From IMG/VR virus record IMGVR_UViG_3300050821_002517, positions 1 to 25,799 of that record: a stretch of DNA of 25,799 nt; one strand, 5' to 3'. A program made the position numbers and the translations under genes. Of the stretch, positions 6,103 to 12,834 are shown piece by piece. This DNA is from a virus. The notes beneath the pieces were generated by a model that did not search any database, had not been told where the DNA came from, and worked only from the letters and a program-made list of their open reading frames with translations. Every line of letters begins with the position of its first letter. Within the stretch, counting starts at the first letter, position 1.

Positions 6103-7062
6103 TTAGAACGGTCCCAAAGTAGTAGTTGTAGTCGTGGTCGGGGCCAAAGTCGTCGGTGCTACGGTTGTTGTTGGAGCGACAGTCGTAGTCGTCGTTGGTG
6201 CTACCGTTGTAGTAGTTGGAGCCAACGTTGTTGGGGCTGCGGTTGTGGTCGGAGCCTTGGTTGTTGTTGGCGCAATAGTTGTCGTCGGTGCTACGGTTGT
6301 CGGAGCCAACGTGGTGGTTGGAGCAACAGTTGTAGTGGTCGGTGCTACGGTTGTGGTCGGAGCAGCCGTTGTCGGTGCTACGGTTGTGGTCGGAGCAGCC
6401 GTTGTCGGAGCAGCCGTTGTCGGAGCAGCCGTTGTCGGTGCTAGGGTCGTAGTTGGTGCCGCCGTTGTGGTTGTGGTCGGTGCCGGATTGACCGTCAAGA
6501 CCGTTGGGCACGCATTGACTGCTGGTGCCGTGCTGTACGGAAGGGTCAAGACGCACTGATAGACGTTTCCTGTCAAACCTGTCGCGTCTGAAATCACCAA
6601 TGAAGCTGTGGTAGCTCCACTATAGACACCGCCGTTTGTGACGTTGCTGTATGATGTTCCACCATTCGTAGACAACTGCCACTGATAGGAAATGACGTAC
6701 AATCCTGTCGGTGTCGGTCCAATCAACGGAGTCGTGGTTGCAGTAAGTGTCAAAGTAACACCGCCCGGAAGCTGGACAACGCTTGGAGTGGTCGGACAAG
6801 TGAGAACGAAGATTGTGGCATCTGGGAACAACGTTTCTGTCAACAGATTCATGGTCGGTGGAACACTCATGCACACCAACGTCTCATAGGTGACACGCGG
6901 ACTATTTCTGAGTGCGTTTCTCCATACCCAACCCGGAGATACCACACCCGGAGTGTTATCTGCTGATGCCTGATTGACACCATAGATGTTTCCAGAAACG
7001 TGCTTTCCGATCATTCCGGGATCGTTATCTCCCGGTTTCACGACTCTACTCCAACCTGACAT
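6103..7062 (-). CDS. Ig-like domain protein with mucin-like Thr/Pro tail
   Basis: 319 residues in three parts. Residues 1-85 are a unique N terminus (MSGWSRVVKPGDNDPGMIG..., PGWVWRNALRNSPRVTYE). Residues 90-192 are an Ig-like fold of the type common in phage surface proteins: YQWQLSTNGGTSYSNV, YSGATTASLVISDA and GNVYQCVLT with the strand-F Tyr and Cys. Residues 194-319 are a nearly pure TTTVAP/TTAAP/TTLAP repeat with no other secondary structure. AGGAG lies 7 nt before the ATG and a late-type GATAAATA box is at 7128-7135. Likely a decoration protein or adhesin on head or tail; phage Ig domains can bind glycans or mucus. That role is inference. Confidence 0.85.
   Translation of the reverse strand: MSGWSRVVKPGDNDPGMIGKHVSGNIYGVNQASADNTPGVVSPGWVWRNALRNSPRVTYETLVCMSVPPTMNLLTETLFPDATIFVLTCPTTPSVVQLPGGVTLTLTATTTPLIGPTPTGLYVISYQWQLSTNGGTSYSNVTNGGVYSGATTASLVISDATGLTGNVYQCVLTLPYSTAPAVNACPTVLTVNPAPTTTTTAAPTTTLAPTTAAPTTAAPTTAAPTTTVAPTTAAPTTTVAPTTTTVAPTTTLAPTTVAPTTTIAPTTTKAPTTTAAPTTLAPTTTTVAPTTTTTVAPTTTVAPTTLAPTTTTTTTLGPF
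6106..6483 (-). repeat. Thr/Pro-coding degenerate tandem repeat
   Basis: About 378 bp coding for residues 194-319 of the Ig-like protein. Units of 12-21 bp code (A/V)APTTT with third-position variation; a 15-bp unit coding PTTAA is repeated three times near 6402-6446. A shorter relative codes for the tail of the next gene (about 5887-5955). The complement gives a long but spurious open frame on the plus strand. Confidence 0.85.
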
Positions 7063-7127
7063 GGTAATTCTCCTGCGTATTTTGTATTACTCAAATCCGA
7101 TTGATTCGAGTGTATTCTATTTGTATC

Positions 7128-7135
7128 TATTTATC
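7128..7135 (-). promoter_or_regulatory. Putative T4-type late promoter
   Basis: GATAAATA on the minus strand, followed by G, 66 nt upstream of the Ig-like gene start. A virion gene is expected to be late. The leader also holds an imperfect inverted repeat (ACTC-AATC / GATT-GAGT, 7090-7112). Confidence 0.5.
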
Positions 7136-7148
7136 TGTTTGAGCTTCT

Positions 7149-7321
7149 TTATAGTTTAGTAATGTATTGATAATCGCTATTAATCTTGCATCTTCGAACT
7201 ATAGCAGACTTCGAAATGTTGTGGGCTATTGATGCCGTGCTCGCTTTCCTTTACCTTTTCCAATATAAAACGGAATATCGGAATGCGGTTTATAGTGACC
7301 ATAAATGTAAAAACTACTCAT
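7149..7321 (-). pseudogene. Relic of a GIY-YIG homing endonuclease
   Basis: The gap 7063-7317 is not empty. From ATG 7321, overlapping the stop of the large modular gene as ATGA, the frame codes for 31 residues: MSSFYIYGHYKPHSDIP then FYIGKGKGKRARHQ and a TAG at 7226-7228. YIYGHY...FYIGKGKGKRARH is the N terminus of a GIY-YIG nuclease. In the +1 frame from 7229, the next 26 codons read IAHNISKSAIVRRCKINSDY and then QYITKL and stop (7149-7151). This matches the C-terminal DNA-binding (NUMOD1-like) module of such enzymes, e.g. SSALIVKRCKIGIDFKY at the end of the intact plus-strand endonuclease at 21089. The whole linker and catalytic Glu region are gone, so this is a gene collapsed by internal deletion and frameshift. 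Confidence 0.75.
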
Positions 7322-9111
7322 TTTTTAAAATAACCTTGTGTCTTGCGATTTTTCTTGGTGGTGCGAACCTTGGCCTTGACGTTCGCCACGTTCGGACTTG
7401 TGTCGAGAACAGAACCAGCTTCTTCCTTATAGCTACCAAGCCTCTTTCCTTTATCTTCTAATGACGGCGAATCTTCATGAGATTTCTTTTTGTTGAAACA
7501 TGATGCAGAACAGTAGTGATGACCACCTTCTTTATGCATTTCGGTCTTTGATCCAGATACTCCACAACCCCAACAAAACTTTCCCGGATAGAGTTTCCAT
7601 TCAGACAACTCAACTTCTTCCTTTACTTCCTTGCTGGCCTTCAAATCCTTGCGGAACAATGCACGAGCAGCGGATGGTCCCTTTTTGGAATCCACATGCG
7701 CCTGATATTCCGCCTTTGCCGCTGCCATCAAACGCGCCTTGTTGGCGTTTCGGGCAGCAATGTCAGCAGCCACACGACTCTTGATTTCATCAGAAACAGG
7801 CAAATGCTTCTGGGAGTTGGCAGAGATAACGCCTTCATCCAGCGTATCCACGTACGCCAAGAAGTCCTTAGTCGTATCCAAATCCAGTTCCGTCACGTCC
7901 TTCACACCGAAATGCTCCAGTGCGTCAGTGAAACGTTGTGCGTAATCCATATGTTCTCCTAGTCCGTGATGTCTGCGACGAAGCAGTTCTTTTTTGGCTG
8001 CTGACGCAAGTTGTTTGTCGTGAGTCGTGATATGACCGCCCGCCTTCTTCTTTCTCGTTGGAGCAACGGCGAATGTTCGAAGTGTGTTGAGCGATGCTTT
8101 GCGAAGATTGATCTCTTCTGTCAGATCGATGGATTCCTTTACATTGACGGAAGTGCGATGCTCGTTTTCGTCAGCACCCTTATGGTGTTCGACCTTGTGA
8201 GCCGGAACCTTCAACGACTCATATTTGCCTACGTCTACGACATAGAATGGAGAGCCGTGAGGGTCTCCCTTGTCATGACGAACGACCTTGCCAGATACCA
8301 TATGACCATTGTGCGGAACACGGACCTTTGCACCATCGGCGTGTTTTCGAGGAATGTTCTCTCGAACGGACTCTATCTGAAATCCGCACTTGGCACACGG
8401 ACCTCCCGCATGAGTTTCTGCACATGATCCGTCCAATCCCTTGATGTTGGCGTAATCCTTGTGCGTGTTCTTCTTGTGGTCGATTTCTTCCTTGTGCGTC
8501 TTGGCCACTGCCTTCAACTTTTTCTTACGAAGCTTGAGGGTGTTCTTGTCCGTTGGGCCGTATTCCGGAATGTCCCAATCTTCTTCCGTTTGTTCCCCCA
8601 TATGCTTGTGCGCTTCAATCGCCTGCAGCTGCTTGACCGCACTGATATGAGACTTGTGATAACCAAGAATCTTACTACCACTCCTGTTCGTCACAACAAA
8701 CCCCGAACCGCTTCTTCGAATGTGTTCAATCAGTTTCTGCACGTCTGCCATGTCCGTTTCCTCTGAGGCTGTTGGAGGACGGTTTTGCACGTCTCCAATA
8801 CTACTTGCACCTGTATCCGTATGCTTATCCCCCTTCGGGAAAGCTTTCTTGTATTTCTTCTTGACCGATTCTCCCAATGGATTACGACGAATCGCTCCTG
8901 TCCTATTCATTACGAGCCTAAGCAATGCTGGATTATCTAATACAACTTCAAGAAAATCATTGATGAACTGATAAAACACTTTTCGCTCTTGTATGGGCAA
9001 ATACATATTTTGCCGAACATGTCCAAAAGCCTTTTTCAACCACGGTAAATCTGCTATTGGCATCAATCCTAATCGAACAAGAACATCTATTTTAGATGAG
9101 AAGTCTTTCAT
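7318..9111 (-). CDS. Large modular basic protein, probable head-associated
   Basis: 597 residues of linked short modules with basic, low-complexity joins. Recognisable parts: a helical N terminus (1-75); GFVVTNRSGSKILGYHKS then AVKQLQAIEAHK (about 137-169), a small alpha/beta module I recall from phage assembly proteins; C230/C239/C242, a possible zinc knuckle; an SH3-like stretch GAKVRVPHNGHMVSGKVV (260-277); INLRKASLNTLRTFAV (334-349); YAQRFTDALEHFGVKDVTEL (390-409), another recurring phage module; and a C-terminal zinc ribbon with C513, C516, C534 and C538. Several (L/I)xE sites (LGE, LTE, LDE, LSE) fall at module edges, as expected for gp21-type protease processing in a prohead. AAGGA precedes ATG 9111, and the start lies inside the end of the endonuclease gene upstream. 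Function inferred. Confidence 0.7.
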   Translation of the reverse strand: MKDFSSKIDVLVRLGLMPIADLPWLKKAFGHVRQNMYLPIQERKVFYQFINDFLEVVLDNPALLRLVMNRTGAIRRNPLGESVKKKYKKAFPKGDKHTDTGASSIGDVQNRPPTASEETDMADVQKLIEHIRRSGSGFVVTNRSGSKILGYHKSHISAVKQLQAIEAHKHMGEQTEEDWDIPEYGPTDKNTLKLRKKKLKAVAKTHKEEIDHKKNTHKDYANIKGLDGSCAETHAGGPCAKCGFQIESVRENIPRKHADGAKVRVPHNGHMVSGKVVRHDKGDPHGSPFYVVDVGKYESLKVPAHKVEHHKGADENEHRTSVNVKESIDLTEEINLRKASLNTLRTFAVAPTRKKKAGGHITTHDKQLASAAKKELLRRRHHGLGEHMDYAQRFTDALEHFGVKDVTELDLDTTKDFLAYVDTLDEGVISANSQKHLPVSDEIKSRVAADIAARNANKARLMAAAKAEYQAHVDSKKGPSAARALFRKDLKASKEVKEEVELSEWKLYPGKFCWGCGVSGSKTEMHKEGGHHYCSASCFNKKKSHEDSPSLEDKGKRLGSYKEEAGSVLDTSPNVANVKAKVRTTKKNRKTQGYFKK

Positions 9112-9739
9112 TTGTTTTCCTTTTTGGCTTCCGCATCTTTTTCTTATCTTCTTCTGTTCTAGGAATTCCCTTATTCCATGTTTTTCTTCCCTTAAGAGCT
9201 ATAGACAAATGTTCCTTATGAGCATCCGTCAATGAAACTCCCTTGTTCCAAGTAGAAACTCCTTTATGAGATTCACTAAGTTTTCGTTTTGTCTCTTCTG
9301 TGTGATGTTTACCAGTATTCGCCTTTGCTATCTTCCGCTTATGCTCTTCACTCTTCGGCCTTTTCATACGATTTCTCGTCTCTTCACTCTTCGGCTTTCG
9401 CATACGTTTTTTAGTTTCTTCTGTATGCGGCCCTTGTCGAAAGAATGGTCCTTCATAAACCGCTTGATTCAACCAATCACTCTTCGATACGGCCTTAATT
9501 CGCTTCAATACCTTCTGTTCCCAAGCATGAGCCGCATATACATCTTCAAATACTTTTCGTACTTCAACCTGAAACGAGTCATTTCCATACGCTTTTCGAA
9601 GTGCATCCACCTTATCGGATGATCCGAAATACTGAACCCACAAATCCTGCTCCGGCTCGACCTTTGGGGCAAGCCGAACCCCGTAATACTTCTTTCCGGT
9701 CGGTGTATGGTATAGATAATATGTGTATGGTTTTATCAT
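9092..9739 (-). CDS. GIY-YIG homing endonuclease with NUMOD3 repeats
   Basis: 215 residues. The N-terminal nuclease domain opens YTYYLYHTPTGKKYYGVR, the Seg-type variant of the GIY...YIG motif, followed by LWVQYFGSSDKV and AAHAWEQKVLKRIKAV with the catalytic Glu in WEQKVL, and WLNQAVYEGPFF. The C-terminal half is a string of NUMOD3-type DNA-binding repeats (HTEETKKRMRKPKSEET, HTEETKRKLSESHKG, TWNKGVSLTDAHKEHLS, TWNKGIPRTEEDKKKM). It lies 14 nt after the nucleotidyltransferase gene and overlaps the start of the 597-residue gene by 20 nt, a compact insertion in the same direction. No clear ribosome site. A selfish free-standing endonuclease spreading by cutting sister genomes. Confidence 0.93.
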   Translation of the reverse strand: MIKPYTYYLYHTPTGKKYYGVRLAPKVEPEQDLWVQYFGSSDKVDALRKAYGNDSFQVEVRKVFEDVYAAHAWEQKVLKRIKAVSKSDWLNQAVYEGPFFRQGPHTEETKKRMRKPKSEETRNRMKRPKSEEHKRKIAKANTGKHHTEETKRKLSESHKGVSTWNKGVSLTDAHKEHLSIALKGRKTWNKGIPRTEEDKKKMRKPKRKTNERLLI

Positions 9740-9753
9740 AGCATTATTTATGG

Positions 9754-11136
9754 TTACGGGTTCTTGAAACTTACACCAGAATGACGGCTGGTATCACGAC
9801 GACGATACTTATATTTCAGACGACTTTCCGGGGCACGAACGTTCAGTTTATACACTCTTTTGGCCGTCCGTTCTGCCCTTCCGCGCTCTCCAAACGGCAG
9901 CTTGGACTTCTTTCTCTTCCCCAAAACAGTCTTATATGTCAGGTTTCGAGCAGCCATATAGGTACGACGATCCACATTCTTGTTCGAAGCCGCTCGTTCT
10001 CTGGAAATCTTAGAGAATCGACTCCTTTTCCATGCCCAGAGCTTGGCGGTACGGTGCTTCTTCCATCGGGTCGTGCTGGAAAGCCCACCAGCCTTTGAAT
10101 GTGGTCCCTTGTGACGATTGACGTAATGGTACTTCTTGGTAGGTTTTGAAGATTTGGATCGACGCTTTTTATGAGCAGCCGTCTTCTCTTCCAATTCTAC
10201 CGACTCTTCGAACTTTGGTGGTTTATCATCTAACGCCGAATATACTTCTTTTTTCGTATGCCAATGTTCTCCATCACCAACCTGATTCCCTTCTGCGTCA
10301 TGCCATGCACCAGACCAATGTTTTCCATGGCGGTCGTACCACACTAACTTGACATGAGGACCATAATGCTTTGGAGAAGGTTTATCAGGATCATAACCTT
10401 TGATATGAAACCCCTTACGAGGAACGGTAGACTCCAGCGTCAGTTTCCTGTCCGTGGTATCTTCAATCGCATCTCGAAGCTTCTTGATCGTCCCGTCATT
10501 TCGAAGTGTCTTGAAGGCGATGTTCTCGGTACTATACTCGCCCTTTGACGCCAGTCCTGCCTTTCTGAACTCCGAGAGACGACGTACAATGTCCATGAGG
10601 GTTTCTTCATTACCTTGCACAATCGCGTCGTTGATCTGATTGGTAAAATCCTCCACCTTGGACTTGACCGCCAGCATGTTCGGCTTGGCAATCATCGTAC
10701 GAGTCGGCTTTCTCACCCACTTGTCGTTCATGAGACTAAAGACACCCTGAGCAATGAGAAGTTCTGTGGTATCCTGTGCGTAGACTTCTACCGGATACCC
10801 ACGCACCTTTACTTTTCTTCGTGCGTTCCATAACTGCTTCTTGACCTTCAGGAACTCTTCCACGAACTTCTTGTCGGCCTTGTCTACTCCGGCCATGTCA
10901 ACTATAACGTGTACGTCGCAGTCAGAAAAAATTGTCCACGAAAACGATGCGTTACTTCCAGTCAGTACAATGTCCTTGACTGGAATACTGAAACCCCACG
11001 ACGCAATGAAGTTGTTTCCCGCCCCCAACAACGCCGAACGCACTTCTTCCTTCAACTCCATCCCGTTCCATAAAACAGGATTGAGGTTTCTGTGATAACG
11101 GTTTGTCTGGGCTTCAATCGTGGCTTCGAGAGTCAT
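9754..11136 (-). CDS. Nucleotidyltransferase-domain protein with basic C-terminal tail
   Basis: 460 residues. Residues 15-150 are a minimal Pol-beta-type nucleotidyltransferase: VLWNGMELKEEVRSALL, then LTGSNASFSW (G60, S61), SDCDVHVIVD (D72, D74) and YPVEVYAQD with E117 as the likely third acidic ligand. This architecture is familiar from T4-like environmental phages. Residues 240-305 hold a separate small domain rich in H and W (HVKLVWYDRHGKHWSGAWHD). FEESVELEEK at about 309-318 looks like a protease-cut linker. The last 140 residues are extremely rich in Lys and Arg (HKKRRSKSSKPTKK, KYKYRRRDTSRHSG), as for a DNA-packing segment. The ATG directly abuts the TAA of the endonuclease upstream. 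The substrate is unknown; the catalytic residues look intact. Confidence 0.75.
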   Translation of the reverse strand: MTLEATIEAQTNRYHRNLNPVLWNGMELKEEVRSALLGAGNNFIASWGFSIPVKDIVLTGSNASFSWTIFSDCDVHVIVDMAGVDKADKKFVEEFLKVKKQLWNARRKVKVRGYPVEVYAQDTTELLIAQGVFSLMNDKWVRKPTRTMIAKPNMLAVKSKVEDFTNQINDAIVQGNEETLMDIVRRLSEFRKAGLASKGEYSTENIAFKTLRNDGTIKKLRDAIEDTTDRKLTLESTVPRKGFHIKGYDPDKPSPKHYGPHVKLVWYDRHGKHWSGAWHDAEGNQVGDGEHWHTKKEVYSALDDKPPKFEESVELEEKTAAHKKRRSKSSKPTKKYHYVNRHKGPHSKAGGLSSTTRWKKHRTAKLWAWKRSRFSKISRERAASNKNVDRRTYMAARNLTYKTVLGKRKKSKLPFGERGRAERTAKRVYKLNVRAPESRLKYKYRRRDTSRHSGVSFKNP

Positions 11137-11874
11137 TTACTTCGTCCACCTTATCGGACTGCCATCCTTTAAAAAACGTCTTCCAGAAACATACCCCGCT
11201 GGTATGATTATATCATACGCAACAAGTTTAGATGTGTGATTATTTAAATCACTTATCCACATATGCTTTGATTTCTTTTTGTGACCTTTTCCATACGTAT
11301 TGCCGAGCATACGTTTTCGTTGATCATCTTTCCATTTATCTGTATGTAAAGGCATAATTTGAAGCGCTCTCTTTTCTTTAATTTGCTTACGAGCCTTCTC
11401 TGTATGTGTTTTTCCTTTTCTTGCGCCTATTTGAACTCCTATCAATCCTTTATTCCATGGAATAAACCACGGTCTAGGACCACGCAATTTTTGTTTTGTT
11501 GATTCGCTTTTTGGTTTGCGCATTTTTTTCTTTGTAGCTTCTGTATGCGGTCCTTGCCAATGATATGGACCAGCTATATTAGCTTGATTCAACCAGTCGT
11601 CGCGTTCCACTGCTTTAATACGACGTAACACATTTTGTTCCCATATTAATGCGGCTTCCTTCGTTTCAAATATCCTTCGGACTTCAGCTATAAATGAATC
11701 CTTTCCATATCTTTCCAAAAGTTCATCGACCTTTTTTGATGAACCAAAATAATAAATCCACAAATCCTTTTCTGGTTCACATTTATTAATCCATCGCACA
11801 CCATAATATTTCTTTTTTGTCGGAATGTGAAAAAGATAATATGTGTATGGACACGCGGGTTTTTTATTTGACAT
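11137..11874 (-). CDS. GIY-YIG homing endonuclease
   Basis: 245 residues, same subfamily as the gene at 9092. The nuclease domain opens YTYYLFHIPTKKKYYGVRWI, with LWIYYFGSSKKVDELLERYG, ALIWEQNVLRRIKAV (catalytic Glu) and WLNQANIAGPYHWQGPHTEATKKK. NUMOD3-like basic repeats follow (STKQKLRGP, FIPWNKGLIG, HTEKARKQIKEK). The end carries a second DNA-binding type, HMWISDLNNHTSKLV...IPAGYVSGRRF, seen at the C termini of many phage HNH and GIY-YIG enzymes. The start overlaps the coiled-coil gene upstream by 11 nt, with GAGG 10 nt before the ATG, and the stop abuts the next ATG with no gap. No late box or structured leader is seen, unlike the plus-strand relatives. Confidence 0.92.
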   Translation of the reverse strand: MSNKKPACPYTYYLFHIPTKKKYYGVRWINKCEPEKDLWIYYFGSSKKVDELLERYGKDSFIAEVRRIFETKEAALIWEQNVLRRIKAVERDDWLNQANIAGPYHWQGPHTEATKKKMRKPKSESTKQKLRGPRPWFIPWNKGLIGVQIGARKGKTHTEKARKQIKEKRALQIMPLHTDKWKDDQRKRMLGNTYGKGHKKKSKHMWISDLNNHTSKLVAYDIIIPAGYVSGRRFLKDGSPIRWTK

Positions 11875-12598
11875 GAATTGCGACCTCTATAGTAGCAAAT
11901 ACACCAACTAGAAACCCTAGTGCTGCCGCAGATTTTCGATCAGGAATGGGTATTATTCCAAGAATTTTCGTCACCGGAGCCTTTGGAAGGTGCGTCAATC
12001 GATACTTCAAGGTATCAATGGCAACACCCTGAATACGAATAATCGTGGTGTCATTCGCATGAGCAAACTGAAGCAGCGCGGTCTGTTTGACGTAATAGGA
12101 GATGGCCGTGTCTTTCTTGGCAATCGTGGTCTGTTGGTCTGCAATCAGTGTATCTTGCTTGGGGATGACCGTACGAGCCAACACCACACTGTCCTTTGCC
12201 GCCTTCAAGCTGTCGATCTGTCTCTTCAGGCTTGCCAAGGTATCTTTGGATGGCATGGTCTTGGTCAGTACGTCAATCTTGGTTTGAATCTGAGTAACTT
12301 GACCAAGCGCCTGTTGAGCCACCTTCTGATGGGCGGCAACTTCCTTGGCGGTGCTGTCTTGAACATACTTGATAGTACTGGCCGCTTCTTTTTTGTATGC
12401 GGTGTAGTTGTCGTTGAACTTGGTCAGGTCACTCTTGGCACTGTAGCTCTGAAAACCAAAATATGCAACAGCAGCAATGGCAAGGATCAACAAACCCTTG
12501 AATGCCGGGGTCAGGGCTGCAAAGGCGGTTCCAATCTCAGTTACTTTGGTCCAGACAGTTGATGTTTTAGCGGGGGTTGGTGGCACTGGGGCAGTCAT
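11864..12598 (-). CDS. Coiled-coil membrane protein, two predicted membrane segments
   Basis: 244 residues. A Pro-rich N terminus (MTAPVPPTPAKTS) precedes a membrane helix at about 33-52 (FKGLLILAIAAVAYFGF). Residues 55-200 form a long coiled coil (KSDLTKFNDNYTAYKKEAAS, VTQIQTKIDVLTK, LASLKRQIDSLKAAKDSV, QQTTIAKKDTAISYY). A second hydrophobic segment is at about 223-241 (SAAALGFLVGVFATIEVAI). The shape recalls i-spanins, but the C-terminal hydrophobic segment is unusual for one; an envelope or injection-related virion protein is also possible. AGGAG lies 6 nt before the ATG, and a late-type CATAAATA box is 37 nt upstream. Confidence 0.65.
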   Translation of the reverse strand: MTAPVPPTPAKTSTVWTKVTEIGTAFAALTPAFKGLLILAIAAVAYFGFQSYSAKSDLTKFNDNYTAYKKEAASTIKYVQDSTAKEVAAHQKVAQQALGQVTQIQTKIDVLTKTMPSKDTLASLKRQIDSLKAAKDSVVLARTVIPKQDTLIADQQTTIAKKDTAISYYVKQTALLQFAHANDTTIIRIQGVAIDTLKYRLTHLPKAPVTKILGIIPIPDRKSAAALGFLVGVFATIEVAIHVK

Positions 12599-12635
12599 AA
12601 TATACTCCTATAGGGGAAACACGTCGGCCTACACC

Positions 12636-12643
12636 TATTTATG
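12636..12643 (-). promoter_or_regulatory. Putative T4-type late promoter
   Basis: CATAAATA on the minus strand, 37 nt upstream of the coiled-coil membrane gene and just downstream of the NAD-operon terminator, as expected at the border between an early operon and a late gene. Confidence 0.55.
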
Positions 12644-12658
12644 ATCTCCCCAACATAC

Positions 12659-12693
12659 AAAAAGCCCCACGGAGTTGAATCCGCAGGGCTTTT
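12659..12693 (-). terminator. Intrinsic terminator of the NAD operon
   Basis: AAAAGCCC (12660-12667) pairs with GGGCTTTT (12686-12693), and an inner stem CGGA/TCCG (12670-12673/12680-12683) closes a 6-nt loop. In the minus direction the stem ends GGGGC followed by five U. The plus direction has four U, so it could work both ways, but only minus-strand transcripts are expected here. Located 31 nt after the stop of the 36-residue peptide gene. Confidence 0.85.
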
Positions 12694-12723
12694 CAATCTT
12701 CACAAAGTACTACCTCACTTTCA

Positions 12724-12834
12724 TTAACACATTCCTAAATGTGACATGATCAACAAGAGAAGAAAAATAATGATGATCGTACCACAGCCACAACCAGAAT
12801 CTTCTCCACGACGAGCAGGAGCGTAATATGCCAT
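12724..12834 (-). CDS. 36-residue single-pass membrane peptide
   Basis: An ATG overlapping the NAMPT-like gene's TAA (TAATG) opens a frame coding MAYYAPARRGEDSGCGCG followed by the hydrophobic run TIIIIFLLLLIMSHLGMC and stop. Layout: a short polar N terminus with a CGCG pair, then one transmembrane helix to the end. It is the last frame of the operon before the terminator. The stop/start overlap, the tight position and the clean membrane helix argue that it is translated, but no family is recognised. Tiny membrane peptides in phages can be toxins, exclusion factors or enzyme anchors; none can be assigned. Confidence 0.5.
   Translation of the reverse strand: MAYYAPARRGEDSGCGCGTIIIIFLLLLIMSHLGMC

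Noticed and set aside
6083-6556. Minus-strand frame rich in Asn, Asp, Ser and Gly over the repeat
   Set aside because: Out-of-frame reading of the same repeat; the Ig-like gene has the ribosome site, late box and a recognisable domain.
6134-6559. Long plus-strand frame rich in Val, Gly and Ala (VVVGATVVVGA repeats)
   Set aside because: It is the complement of the Thr/Pro-coding repeat; the composition is dictated by the repeat and it has no ribosome site.
9743-9750. CATAAATA box just before the minus-strand endonuclease at 9739
   Set aside because: A start about 6 nt after it would fall at or past the ATG, giving a leaderless or truncated message; more likely chance in AT-rich sequence.
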